In this document: positions 26,448 through 34,162 of the stretch, piece by piece
Numbering within the stretch: the stretch's first letter is position 1
Layout: the number at the start of each line of letters is the position of its first letter
Source of the DNA: JASHPR01 sp963808705
Lineage (GTDB): Bacteria > Actinomycetota > Actinomycetes > Streptosporangiales > Streptosporangiaceae
Length of the DNA stretch: 64,000 bases
Assembly: GCA_963808705.1 (NCBI GenBank)
Contig: CAWEHB010000009.1
Coordinates: 62,001 to 126,000, forward strand
Reading direction: 5' to 3'
Program-made: the position numbers and the translations under genes
Notes under the pieces: model-generated
Seen by the model: the letters and a program-made list of their open reading frames with translations, nothing else
The model's database searches: none
Told to the model about the DNA's origin: nothing

Positions 26448-28355
26448 ATGTCGGTACGCGGCACCCACGTTCCCGAGCACCTCAGGTTGCCGATCGCGGG
26501 CGTGACCCCGCCGCCCACCGAGGCCGACGGCCAGCGGCTGTTCCCGACCGGCAACTTCCGCTTCTTCCGCCCGGTGTACCGGGACAAGATGCCGCCGTGC
26601 AATAACGCCTGCCCGACCGGAGAGCAGATCCAGAAGTACCTCGACTTCGTCAAGCACGACCGGTTCCTCGATGGCTACCTCACGATCTGCGAAGACAACT
26701 TCATGCCGTCGGTCACCGGCCGGGTCTGCTACCACCCGTGCGAGACCGCATGCAACCGGGCCGAGCACGACGAGCCGATCGGCATCAGAAGCGTGGAGCG
26801 CTTCCTTGGCGACTTCGGCCTGCAGCTGCCGGAGAACCCGCTCACCGGAACGCTCCCGCCGCTGAACGGCAAGACCGTGGCGATCGTGGGGTCCGGGCCC
26901 GGCGGCCTGGCATGCGCCTATCACCTGCGCCGCCTTGGCTACGCCAGCGTGATCTTCGAGGCCATGGACAAGCCGGGCGGCATGCTGCGCGGCGGCATCC
27001 CGCACTGGCACCTGCCCGAGGAGATCCTCGACGCCGAGCTGGCCAAGCTGCTCAGCCTGGGCGGCATCGACATCCTGTGCGGGGTCCGGGCCGGCACCGA
27101 CGACGTCACCTGGGACGACCTGAGGAACAACTACGACGCCGCGTTCCTCGCGCTCGGCCAGGACGTCGGACGCCGCCTGGACGTGCCCGGCGGCCAGGCC
27201 CGCGGGGTCACCGGCGCGCTGGAGTTCCTGCGCGAGGCCGGCCTCGGCCGGCCGGTGCGGATCGGCACGAAGGTGCTGGTGATCGGCGGCGGGAACACCG
27301 CATCCGACGCGGCCAGGAGCGCGATCAGGCTCGGCGGCGGTGCGGCCACGATCGTCTCGCTCGAGGCCGCCGACGAGCTCGCGATCGTGCCCGAGGACTT
27401 GGAGCAGGCGGCCGACGAGGGCGTCGAGTTCAGCACGAACACCGCCTGCACCGCGATCCTCACCGAGGACGGGCACGTCACGGGCGCCGTGCTGTGCCAG
27501 GCCCGGCTGGCCAAGGACGAGGCAGGTCAGGTGCGTCCCGAGATCGTCGAGGGCGCCGAATACCAGGTCGAGTGCGACGCCGTGCTGGTGGCGATCGGCC
27601 AGGTCCAGCAGCTGGAGTGGCTCCCCGGGCACCTCAGCGACCGCGGGCTGATCACCGCCGATGAGCACGGCCGCGTCGACGGCAACGTCTTCGTCGGCGG
27701 CGACGTGCTGCGCGGGCCCTCGATGGTGGTGGACGCGCTCGGCGACGGCAAGCGCGCGGCCCGCGACATCGACCGGCTGCTGACCGCGCAGGAGCTCGCA
27801 GCCGAGCCGCCGGTCGAGGTCATGCCGTACGAGAAGCTCAACTCGGCCTACTTCAGGCACGCGCCGCGGATCCCGGCGCCGCTCGCCGACCCGGCCCAGC
27901 GCCGCCGCAGCCAGGTGGCCGAGGTCACCCTCGGCTACAGCCGCGAACAGGCGGTGGCCGAGTCGGACCGCTGCATGAGCTGCGGCGTCTGCAACGGCTG
28001 CGACAACTGCTACATCGTCTGCCCGGACGTCAGCGTCATGCGCGACACGCGGGAGAACGGCCACTACTCGATCCGCACCACCTACTGCAAGGGCTGCCTG
28101 GTCTGCGTGCAGGAGTGCCCGACCGGCTGCCTGGAGAAGGTGCCCGAGATGGACTTCGACGAGCCGGACGCGGTGACCCGGATGGAGACCGCCTTCGCGC
28201 CCTACGACGGGGCGCACGCCGAGCAGTCGGCGTTCACCCGGCAGCTGATCGAGGAATCGATCGCCTCCTACGACGCCGAGCGCAAGGCAGCTGCCCCCGC
28301 AGGCAACGGCCAGCAAACCAGTGACCAGAACGGAAAGCCCGGGGTGACCGCATGA
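26448..28355 (+). CDS. GltD-like FAD/NAD(P) oxidoreductase fused to a 2x[4Fe-4S] delta subunit
   Basis: 635 residues from ATG 26448 with GGGAGGG. The N-terminal Fe-S helical domain has CNNACP and two later Cys (CYHPCETAC), followed by the FAD motif AIVGSGPGGLACAYHLRRLG (about 145) and the NAD(P) motif VLVIGGGNTASDAAR (about 280). The last 130 residues carry two ferredoxin clusters: CMSCGVCNGCDNCYIVCP and CKGCLVCVQECP. This joins the electron-wiring delta subunit to a glutamate-synthase-small-subunit-like flavoprotein. Electrons from the oxidoreductase can therefore reach NAD(P)+ directly (inference). The stop overlaps the alpha-subunit start (ATGA). Confidence 0.93.
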   Translation: MSVRGTHVPEHLRLPIAGVTPPPTEADGQRLFPTGNFRFFRPVYRDKMPPCNNACPTGEQIQKYLDFVKHDRFLDGYLTICEDNFMPSVTGRVCYHPCETACNRAEHDEPIGIRSVERFLGDFGLQLPENPLTGTLPPLNGKTVAIVGSGPGGLACAYHLRRLGYASVIFEAMDKPGGMLRGGIPHWHLPEEILDAELAKLLSLGGIDILCGVRAGTDDVTWDDLRNNYDAAFLALGQDVGRRLDVPGGQARGVTGALEFLREAGLGRPVRIGTKVLVIGGGNTASDAARSAIRLGGGAATIVSLEAADELAIVPEDLEQAADEGVEFSTNTACTAILTEDGHVTGAVLCQARLAKDEAGQVRPEIVEGAEYQVECDAVLVAIGQVQQLEWLPGHLSDRGLITADEHGRVDGNVFVGGDVLRGPSMVVDALGDGKRAARDIDRLLTAQELAAEPPVEVMPYEKLNSAYFRHAPRIPAPLADPAQRRRSQVAEVTLGYSREQAVAESDRCMSCGVCNGCDNCYIVCPDVSVMRDTRENGHYSIRTTYCKGCLVCVQECPTGCLEKVPEMDFDEPDAVTRMETAFAPYDGAHAEQSAFTRQLIEESIASYDAERKAAAPAGNGQQTSDQNGKPGVTA

Positions 28356-29635
28356 CCAGCGCGCACGTGGGCGGGAGTCAGCAGGCGGCGAAGCTGAACC
28401 GCGCGATCAGGACCGCCGACGGCGAGCGGTTCCTGGCCGAGCTGGCCGGGCAGAAGCTGCGGCTGAACGGGTGCGCGGCCGCGGCGTACGCCGCGCTCTA
28501 CGCCAACGTCGACGTGATCACCGCCTACCCGATCCGGCCCTACACCGCGATCATGATGAACCTCTCCCAGTTCATCGCCGACGGGATCCTGGACGCCGAG
28601 TACCTGCACGCGGACGGCGAGCACTCGCAGCTGTCGGCGGCGTTCGGCGCCGGATCCTGCGGCGCGCGGGCGTTCACCGGCTCCTCCGGGGTCGGGGTGA
28701 CCTACGCGTACGAGATGTACTCGATCATCTCCGGGGCCCGGATCCCGATCCAGATGTCGATCGCCGACCGCACCCTGGACCCGCCGGGCGACTTCGGCTC
28801 CGAGCACACCGACGCGCTGTGCACCCGGGACATGGGCTGGCTGCTCGGCTGGGCCGCCACCCCGCAGGAGGTCTTCGACAAGAGCCTGATCGCCTACGCG
28901 ATCGGCGAGGACCCCCGGGTGCTGCTGCCGCAGATGGTCGTCCAGGACGGCTACTTCGTCTCGCACATCGCCGGCGAGGTGGACATGCCGTCCGCCGCGG
29001 CCGTGGATGCCTACCTGCCGCCCTACCAGCTGCCGTTCGCGCTGGACCCGCGGCGGCCGGTGTCGCACGGCCCGCAGATCCACCCCGAGCAGGGACCGCC
29101 GCTGCAGCTGGAACGGGCCCGCGCGATGGAGGACGCGATCCCGGTCATCCGGGCCAAGACCGACGAGTTCGCGTCGGCCTTCGGGCGGCGCTACCCGCAT
29201 TTCGTCGAGGAGTACCTGCTCGACGACGCGGAGGTCGCGCTGGTCATCTCCGGCGGTCACGCGGTCACCTGCCGGGCCGCGATCCGGCGGATGCGCGAGC
29301 AGGGCATCAAGATCGGCATGGCCCGGCTGATCTGGGTCCGGCCGTTCCCCAGCGACGACCTGCGGGCCGCGCTGCGCGGCGTCAAGGCGGTCGGGGTGGT
29401 GGAGACCAACCTCGGCCTCGGCGGGGCCAGCTACGGCGGCATCCTGTCCCTGGACGTGACGACCGCGCTCTACCAGGCCGACTACCAGCGCCCGCTGGTC
29501 ACCTCGTTCATGGCCGGCCTGGGCGGCGAGACCGTGCCGGTCGCCGAGTTCGACTGGATGGCCGGCAAGCTCGGCGAGGCGGTGCGCCGCGGCCGGGTGG
29601 AGAAGGCAACCCACTGGGTGGGGTTCGAGGAGTAG
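28352..29635 (+). CDS. 2-oxoacid:acceptor oxidoreductase, alpha subunit (oxalate-type motif)
   Basis: 427 residues, start coupled to the previous stop. It contains the PorA pyrimidine-binding and transketolase-like domains. The substrate loop reads YPIRPYT at 59-65; pyruvate enzymes have YPITP. An Arg at the Thr place is, from memory of the Moorella oxalate oxidoreductase structure, what holds the second carboxylate of oxalate. Further marks are GEHSQLSAAFGA, FTGSSGVGVTYAYEM and VRPFPSDDLR in domain II. With beta it would cleave a 2-oxoacid using TPP. Oxalate as substrate is an inference; other dicarboxylate-like oxoacids are possible. Confidence 0.9.
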   Translation: MTSAHVGGSQQAAKLNRAIRTADGERFLAELAGQKLRLNGCAAAAYAALYANVDVITAYPIRPYTAIMMNLSQFIADGILDAEYLHADGEHSQLSAAFGAGSCGARAFTGSSGVGVTYAYEMYSIISGARIPIQMSIADRTLDPPGDFGSEHTDALCTRDMGWLLGWAATPQEVFDKSLIAYAIGEDPRVLLPQMVVQDGYFVSHIAGEVDMPSAAAVDAYLPPYQLPFALDPRRPVSHGPQIHPEQGPPLQLERARAMEDAIPVIRAKTDEFASAFGRRYPHFVEEYLLDDAEVALVISGGHAVTCRAAIRRMREQGIKIGMARLIWVRPFPSDDLRAALRGVKAVGVVETNLGLGGASYGGILSLDVTTALYQADYQRPLVTSFMAGLGGETVPVAEFDWMAGKLGEAVRRGRVEKATHWVGFEE

Positions 29636-29643
29636 GAGCACCG

Positions 29644-30735
29644 ATGGCATACGAGGTCGTCCGGCACAACCTGCCGCTGTTCGACGAGGAGGGCCGCGCC
29701 GCGGCGGCCGACGACGAGGCGGGCCGCGACCGTCACTACCTGCCCGACTTCCCCGAGGAGGACCCGTACGCGGCGGGTCACCGGACCTGCGCGGGATGCG
29801 GCCCGGCGATCCAGTACCGCTGGGTGCTCAAGGCCGCGGGCTCCGGCAGCGTGCTCGCCGGGCCGACCGGCTGCATGTACGTGGCCAACTCGACCTATCT
29901 GTGCACCCCCTACACGGTCCCCTGGGCGCACACGCCGATAGCCAGCGGCGGCTCGTTCACGTCCGGGATGGCGGCCGCCTACGAGGCGATGATCCGCAAG
30001 GGCCGTCACCCGGGCCCGTACCCCAACATCATCGTGATGGCGGGCGACGGCAGTGCCTCCGACATCGGGCTCGGCTCGATCTCCGGGGGCCTGTACCGCA
30101 ACCACGACGCGCTGTTCGTCTGCTACGACAACGAGTGCTACGCCAACACCGGGATCCAGACCTCCCCGACCACGCCGTACGCGGGCATGACCACGTTCAC
30201 CCCGTTCGGCAAGGCGATCCCGGAGGGCAAGAAGCTGCCGCCGAAGAACCTGGCCAAGATGATGGCCGCGGGGCACCCGCACTGCTACGTGGCCACCACC
30301 ACGGTCGGCTACCCGGTCGACCTCATGAACAAGACCCGCAAGGGCCTCAATCACGTGGGCGCCGCGTTCCTGCACTGCTACACGCCGTGCCAGAAGGGCT
30401 GGGTCTACCAGACCTCGATGACGGTGGAACTCGGCCGCCGGGTGGTCGAGGCCGGCCTGTTCCCGGTCTGGGAGTACGACCCGGCCACCCGCGAGTACCA
30501 CTACTTCCACCCGCCGGTGCAGCGGCCGGTCACCGACTACCTGGCCATGCAGGGACGGTTCGGCCACATGCTGCCCGAGCACATCGCGACCCTGCAGCGC
30601 GGCGCCAACCAGAACTGGCAGGACATCGGCATGGACGTGCCCGCGCACCTGCGCGACGGCGAGGACCCCTCCCGCCACAAGCGCCTCGCGGAGGAGACCT
30701 ACTCGATGCCGTTGAACCGGGGCATCGGTGCTTAG
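29644..30735 (+). CDS. 2-oxoacid:acceptor oxidoreductase, beta subunit (TPP and [4Fe-4S])
   Basis: 363 residues from ATG 29644 with AGGAG. CAGCGP (about 49) and further cysteines (GCMY, CYTPCQKG) are the proximal cluster ligands. The TPP motif GDGSASDIGLGSISGGLYRN continues to the Asn-bearing YDNECYANTGIQ. It forms the catalytic core with alpha: TPP attacks the oxoacid and electrons leave through the cluster to delta. The 50-residue N-terminal extension rich in Asp/Glu is longer than in classical PorB. The stop lies 19 bp before the next start. Confidence 0.92.
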   Translation: MAYEVVRHNLPLFDEEGRAAAADDEAGRDRHYLPDFPEEDPYAAGHRTCAGCGPAIQYRWVLKAAGSGSVLAGPTGCMYVANSTYLCTPYTVPWAHTPIASGGSFTSGMAAAYEAMIRKGRHPGPYPNIIVMAGDGSASDIGLGSISGGLYRNHDALFVCYDNECYANTGIQTSPTTPYAGMTTFTPFGKAIPEGKKLPPKNLAKMMAAGHPHCYVATTTVGYPVDLMNKTRKGLNHVGAAFLHCYTPCQKGWVYQTSMTVELGRRVVEAGLFPVWEYDPATREYHYFHPPVQRPVTDYLAMQGRFGHMLPEHIATLQRGANQNWQDIGMDVPAHLRDGEDPSRHKRLAEETYSMPLNRGIGA

Positions 30736-30754
30736 CCCGTTACCGGAGGTTGCC

Positions 30755-31027
30755 GTGACCGGGGAGTGGCAGGTCCGCTTCGACGGCGGTCACCAGCAGC
30801 GGTACCTGGCCGACCGCGGCGCGGTGCTGCGGTACGTCCTGGCCATCGCGCCGCACGCGGCGAGCAGCCGGTTCGAGGTGTTCGCCGAGACGGAGCCGGT
30901 GCGGCTGGCCGACGGCTCGCCGGGCGGCCGGCGGTTCGCCCTGGCCGAGGTGATCGACCTGGGCCGGCCCGGGGAAGCCGACCGGCTGCGCCAGGAACTG
31001 GAGGCGCTAGGAGACAAGGCACCATGA
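30755..31027 (+). CDS. Small protein in the oxidoreductase operon, unknown (90 aa)
   Basis: GTG 30755 is preferred because GGAGG sits five bases upstream; an earlier GTG at 30728 would overlap the beta gene. It is soluble with no Cys, opens with strands (GEWQVRFDGGHQQRYLADRG) and ends with a Leu/Glu-rich helix (EADRLRQELEALGDKA). I do not recognise a family. Its stop overlaps the next ATG, so it is translationally linked to the operon and may be an assembly or accessory factor. Confidence 0.7.
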   Translation: MTGEWQVRFDGGHQQRYLADRGAVLRYVLAIAPHAASSRFEVFAETEPVRLADGSPGGRRFALAEVIDLGRPGEADRLRQELEALGDKAP

Positions 31028-31389
31028 CCGGCCAGAACGGGCACGTGTCCCCCGGCCCCGGAGCACAGCACCTGCCCGGGGGGACACAGCACCCCCTGGG
31101 GACACCCCAGACCCCGATGGCCCGGAACCCCCCGAAACTCATCCCCCTGCAGCCGGGGATCGCCCGGCCGACCGGCGAGCGGCGCGCGCAGCTGCGGGAC
31201 GCGGTGCTCCAGGTGGTGCACCACCTGGTGCTCGAGGCCGTGCCGCCCAGCGCGCGCAGCCCCCTGTTCGGCCAGGCGGCGGACCTGCTGGACCTGGCCG
31301 GCTGGGGGCTGGACGAGCTGTACGAGGCGAGCCGGGAAGGCCCGGCCCGCGATGAGCTGCTGCGCAGTCTCGGGCTGTTGGAGGCGTGA
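31024..31389 (+). CDS. Small protein at the oxidoreductase operon end, unknown (121 aa)
   Basis: ATG 31024 overlaps the previous TGA (ATGA). The first 50 residues are Gly/Pro/Gln-rich and probably disordered (PGPGAQHLPGGTQHPLGTP). The remainder is helical, with RRAQLRDAVLQVVHHLVLEA and LLDLAGWGLDELYEASREG. There is no Cys, signal or membrane segment. No family is recognised. Its place as last gene of the unit suggests a partner or stability role. Confidence 0.7.
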   Translation: MTGQNGHVSPGPGAQHLPGGTQHPLGTPQTPMARNPPKLIPLQPGIARPTGERRAQLRDAVLQVVHHLVLEAVPPSARSPLFGQAADLLDLAGWGLDELYEASREGPARDELLRSLGLLEA

Positions 31390-31391
31390 AC

Positions 31392-31576
31392 AACTGAAAA
31401 GACCCCCCGGTCGATCCCCCCCACGACCGGGACCGGTGGATGTGCCGTCGGGCGGCCTGGCCGCCTGACGGCGCATTCACCAAACTGGAAGACCACCCGG
31501 TCGTCTCCTCCCCCCCTGCGACCGGGAGCGGTGGATGTGCCGTTGGGCGGCCCGCCCGCCTAACGGTACATTCACG
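31392..31576 (+). ncRNA. Tandem structured RNA element, two 91-nt copies
   Basis: Copy 1 starts at 31392 and copy 2 at 31483. Each has hairpin A with a C-rich loop (ccggtcg/cgaccgg at 31407-31413/31424-31430; the same in copy 2 at 31496-31503/31519-31526). Each also has a long hairpin B: 31435-31456 pairs with 31460-31481 over 22 base pairs, and 31531-31550 with 31556-31575 over 20. Pair C31449-G31467 in copy 1 is T31544-A31562 in copy 2, and other changes are G-C to G-T or T-G to T-A. Wobbles keep pairing only in the plus-strand RNA. It lies 27 nt before a small gene. It may be a regulatory RNA or tandem attenuator; no known class is recognised. Confidence 0.65.
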
Positions 31577-31602
31577 AATGCCTGGACCTGCTGGGAGCGC
31601 CC

Positions 31603-31875
31603 GTGCCTGCCCGCTATCCCTACGAGCTGAAGCTGCCGCTCGCCCCGTACCGGTTCGTCTGGCGGGACGAGCCGGCCGTGGACGCGGAGAAGACCGCCAC
31701 CGAGCTGTTCACGCAGGAGCGCTACACGCACGCCGACGGCACCACGACGATCATCCGCGAGTACGGTGCCGACGGCTCGTTCCACATCCTGTCCGATCGG
31801 GGCGAGATCGAGCTCGTCGACAACGCCCAGGATCCCTACGCCCCCGACCCGGTCAGCGTGGTCCGCCTGCCTTGA
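31603..31875 (+). CDS. Conserved-looking small protein, unknown (90 aa)
   Basis: GTG 31603 with GGGAG nine bases upstream. The sequence is beta-rich and amphipathic: YPYELKLPLAPYRFVWRDEP, then a TTTIIREYGADGSFHIL sheet and an acidic tail. No motif is recognised. It follows the tandem RNA element directly, so it is the first gene that such an element could control. The left end of the TnpB transposon begins within a few bases of its stop, so its native C-terminus may have been altered. Confidence 0.6.
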   Translation: MPARYPYELKLPLAPYRFVWRDEPAVDAEKTATELFTQERYTHADGTTTIIREYGADGSFHILSDRGEIELVDNAQDPYAPDPVSVVRLP

Positions 31876-31877
31876 CT

Positions 31878-32060
31878 ACTCCCCGCCCTGAAGGACGGGG
31901 ATTCCAGCCGTCACCGGCTAGGGTTCCTGTTTCACAGCCGACTGCACCCGGGAGCTCCCGGAATGGCTGACATCAGCTCCGCAGGCAGTCACCGCTTGAC
32001 CAGCGGCCAGGATGTTCTTCGCGGCGTTGACGTCCCGGTCGTGCCGGGTGCCGCAGGACA
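31878..32060 (-). ncRNA. Predicted omega (re)RNA of the TnpB element
   Basis: In this family the guide RNA overlaps the tnpB 3' end and runs through the right-end hairpin; the sequence just beyond the element serves as guide. Here the hairpin ccccgccc-tgaa-ggacgggg at about 31881-31900 would end the scaffold, and the guide would be the antisense of the small gene's last codons (below 31876). The extent upstream is a guess from family knowledge. Confidence 0.4.
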
Positions 32061-33087
32061 GACATTGCCACGTCCGGGTGCTCAGGCTCAGTTCCGCGAG
32101 CAGGTGCCCGCAAGCCGAGCAAGTCTTGCTGGAGGGGTACCAGCGGCCGATCACGACAAGCTGCCGCCCGTAGCGCTGGCACTTGTACTCGAGCTGGCGG
32201 CGGAACTCGCCCCAGCTGCAGTCGGAGATCACGCGGGCCAGGTGCCGGTTGCGGACCATGCCGGAGACGTTGAGGTCCTCGATCACGATCACGTCGTTCT
32301 CGCGGACCAGGCGCGTGCTGGCGCGGTGCAGGAAGTCCTGCCGGGCGTTGCGGACCTTGCGGTGGGCGCAGGCAACCTTCATCTTCGCCTTGGCCCGGTT
32401 GGCCGAGCCGCGCTGGCAGCGGGCCAGCCGCCGCTGGTAGCGGGCCAGGTTCCTCGCCTTGCGCTCCAGGTGCCGCGGGTTGGCGATCCGCTCCCCGTCG
32501 CTGGTCACCCCGAAATCCTGCACACCCAGATCGACGCCCACCGCCCGGCCGGTCGCTGGCAGCGGCTCGGGGACCTCGGTGTCGACGGCGAAGGTCACAT
32601 ACCAGCGCCCGTCCGGCTCCCGGGGCGCTGTCACCATGGTGGGGTCAAGGCCGGTCACGTCCACCTCCGGCCACGACCACACAAACCGAAGCGGCCCGTC
32701 CGTCTTGGCCAGGCGCAGCACCCCGCCGCGCATGGAAAACGCGCTGCGGGTGTAGTGCGCGCACTGCCGGGCGCGGCGGGACTTGAACCGCGGGTAGCGG
32801 GCGCGCTGGGCGAAGAACGCGCAGAACGCCTGGTGCTGGTGGCGCAGCGCCTGCTGCATCGGCACCGAGGACACCTCGGTCAAGAACGCCAGGCCCGGGT
32901 CCTTCTTCATCGCGGTCAGCGCCCGGTCGGTCTCCGCATACGAGGTGGCCTTACGCTCGGTGGCATACCGCTCTTGCCGCGCGGCGAGGGTACGGTTCCA
33001 CACTACCCGCACGCAACCGAACGTGCGGTTCAGCACCGCCTGCTGTGCCTGATCGGGGTATGCCCGGCACCGGTAAGCCGTCCTCAT
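31918..33087 (-). CDS. tnpB: TnpB RNA-guided nuclease
   Basis: 389 residues from ATG 33087. The RuvC triad is intact: Asp186 in GVDLG, Glu270 in VIEDLNV, and Asp352 in DRDVNAAKN. The zinc ribbon CSAC/CLSC (323, 326, 342, 345) is complete. An N-terminal helix-turn-helix typical of OrfB (YRCRAYPDQAQQAVLNRTFG) is present. TnpB cuts DNA matched by its omega RNA next to a short TAM, favouring retention of the element. No frameshift is visible, so it could be active. Confidence 0.95.
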   Translation of the reverse strand: MRTAYRCRAYPDQAQQAVLNRTFGCVRVVWNRTLAARQERYATERKATSYAETDRALTAMKKDPGLAFLTEVSSVPMQQALRHQHQAFCAFFAQRARYPRFKSRRARQCAHYTRSAFSMRGGVLRLAKTDGPLRFVWSWPEVDVTGLDPTMVTAPREPDGRWYVTFAVDTEVPEPLPATGRAVGVDLGVQDFGVTSDGERIANPRHLERKARNLARYQRRLARCQRGSANRAKAKMKVACAHRKVRNARQDFLHRASTRLVRENDVIVIEDLNVSGMVRNRHLARVISDCSWGEFRRQLEYKCQRYGRQLVVIGRWYPSSKTCSACGHLLAELSLSTRTWQCLSCGTRHDRDVNAAKNILAAGQAVTACGADVSHSGSSRVQSAVKQEP

Positions 33088-33194
33088 ATTCCCAGCATGC
33101 CGGCCATGGCCGACAAAACACGGCCCTGCCACGCGGGGCACCGGATTCCTCCCCGGCCTGAAGGCTAGGGCTTCCTCCCGAGGTCTTGGTGACC

Positions 33195-33932
33195 TCAGCC
33201 GGAACGGCCGCCGGAGGGCGACACAGCGACCGCGGGCGCCGCGGCGGCCGGCCCCGACGGGCCATGGTAGGCGGTCCTGGTCCGCTCGGTGTGCATGCGT
33301 GCCAGCTCGGCCGCTTTGTCCTCGTCGCCCGCCTCGATCGCGGCGACGATCTCGGCGTGCTCGGCCCACGACTCGTGGCCGCGGGCCGGGGCCACCTGCC
33401 GGTAGTACCAGCGCACCCGCCGCCCGACGATCTCGGAGAGCTGCGCGAGCACGGTGTTGCCCGCGATCTCGGCCACGGCGGCGTGGAAGTCGTTGTTGGC
33501 GGCCACGGTGCGGGTCACGTCGCCGCTCTCCACGGCGGCCACGCCGTCCCGCCAGGTGGCGTGCAGCGCCGCCACCGCCTCGGGCGTCGCCGCGCGAGCC
33601 GCGAGCCGGGCCGTGGCCCCCTCGAGCAGCTCGCGCACGTCGAGCAGCTGGTCGACCTCGCGGTCGGTGGGCACGTGCACGAAGGCCCCCTGGCTCGGCC
33701 GCAGGTCGATCCAGCCCTCGGCCTCCAGCCGGTGTAGGGCCTCGCGCACCGGCTGCCTACTGACCCCGAGCTGCCGGGCGAGCTCGGATTCCACCAGGTG
33801 CTGGCCGGGCCGCAGGGCGCCGGCCACGATCAGCTCGACGAGAGCCTCATACACGGACTGCCGCAGCGGCACCGGCCGCTCGACCGGCCGGATCAGTCCC
33901 GCCGCGGCGCCGTCGGCGAACGTCTCGGCCAC
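33195..33932 (-). CDS. GntR-family regulator, FadR/FCD subfamily
   Basis: About 245 residues from GTG 33932, which has GAGGGAG eight bases upstream; ATG 33989 is in frame but weaker. The winged helix reads LRQSVYEALVELIVAGAL then LVESELARQLGVSRQPVREA. The FCD ligand domain follows, with metal-site candidates in NNDFHAAVAEIAGN, and HAEIVAAIEAGD. FCD regulators sense small carboxylates. It lies downstream of the oxidoreductase operon, separated only by the TnpB element, so it may have been that operon's regulator. Its upstream region has a tgtatgc motif resembling the operon's gtatac. Confidence 0.9.
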   Translation of the reverse strand: MAETFADGAAAGLIRPVERPVPLRQSVYEALVELIVAGALRPGQHLVESELARQLGVSRQPVREALHRLEAEGWIDLRPSQGAFVHVPTDREVDQLLDVRELLEGATARLAARAATPEAVAALHATWRDGVAAVESGDVTRTVAANNDFHAAVAEIAGNTVLAQLSEIVGRRVRWYYRQVAPARGHESWAEHAEIVAAIEAGDEDKAAELARMHTERTRTAYHGPSGPAAAAPAVAVSPSGGRSG

Positions 33933-34162
33933 GCTGAAGGCTCCCTCTACATCGGTTCCAGGTTTCAGTATATGGGCGACTGTATGCAAAATGCGGGCGA
34001 CCGCAGGCCCGGTAAGTCCGCGCAGCTGACGTGGCTGATGCGGCGGGCCGCACGGCTGGCAGGCTAAGACCGCTCCCGCTCCCGCGGGAGCCCAGCCCCC
34101 TGCCCCCGCTGATCAGCCAAGGTCCGCGCTAAGCGATCATGCGTAGCCAGAGCTCCGCCGGC

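Larger units (their letters stand above)
31876..33180 (-). mobile_element. IS200/IS605-group element carrying only tnpB (IS1341-type)
   Basis: The ends carry similar 27-bp segments in direct orientation: 31879-31905 (ctccccgccctgaagg, forming a hairpin) and 33149-33175 (ctccccggcctgaagg). Between them is one gene, tnpB; there is no tnpA for excision. Such elements move only with a transposase supplied elsewhere. Exact ends are approximate because this group makes no target duplication. The lower end abuts the stop of a small gene. Confidence 0.75.

Noticed and set aside
25497..28316. 939-codon minus frame over the oxidoreductase operon
   Set aside because: Antisense shadow of gamma and delta genes; no recognisable domain.
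31400..31481. Simple intrinsic terminator of the oxidoreductase operon
   Set aside because: No T-run, an additional C-rich-loop hairpin and a full tandem copy go beyond a terminator, although a termination role is not excluded.
31400..31580. CRISPR-like array (two repeats)
   Set aside because: Only two copies, no spacers between them, and differences fall at paired positions; it is a structured element instead.
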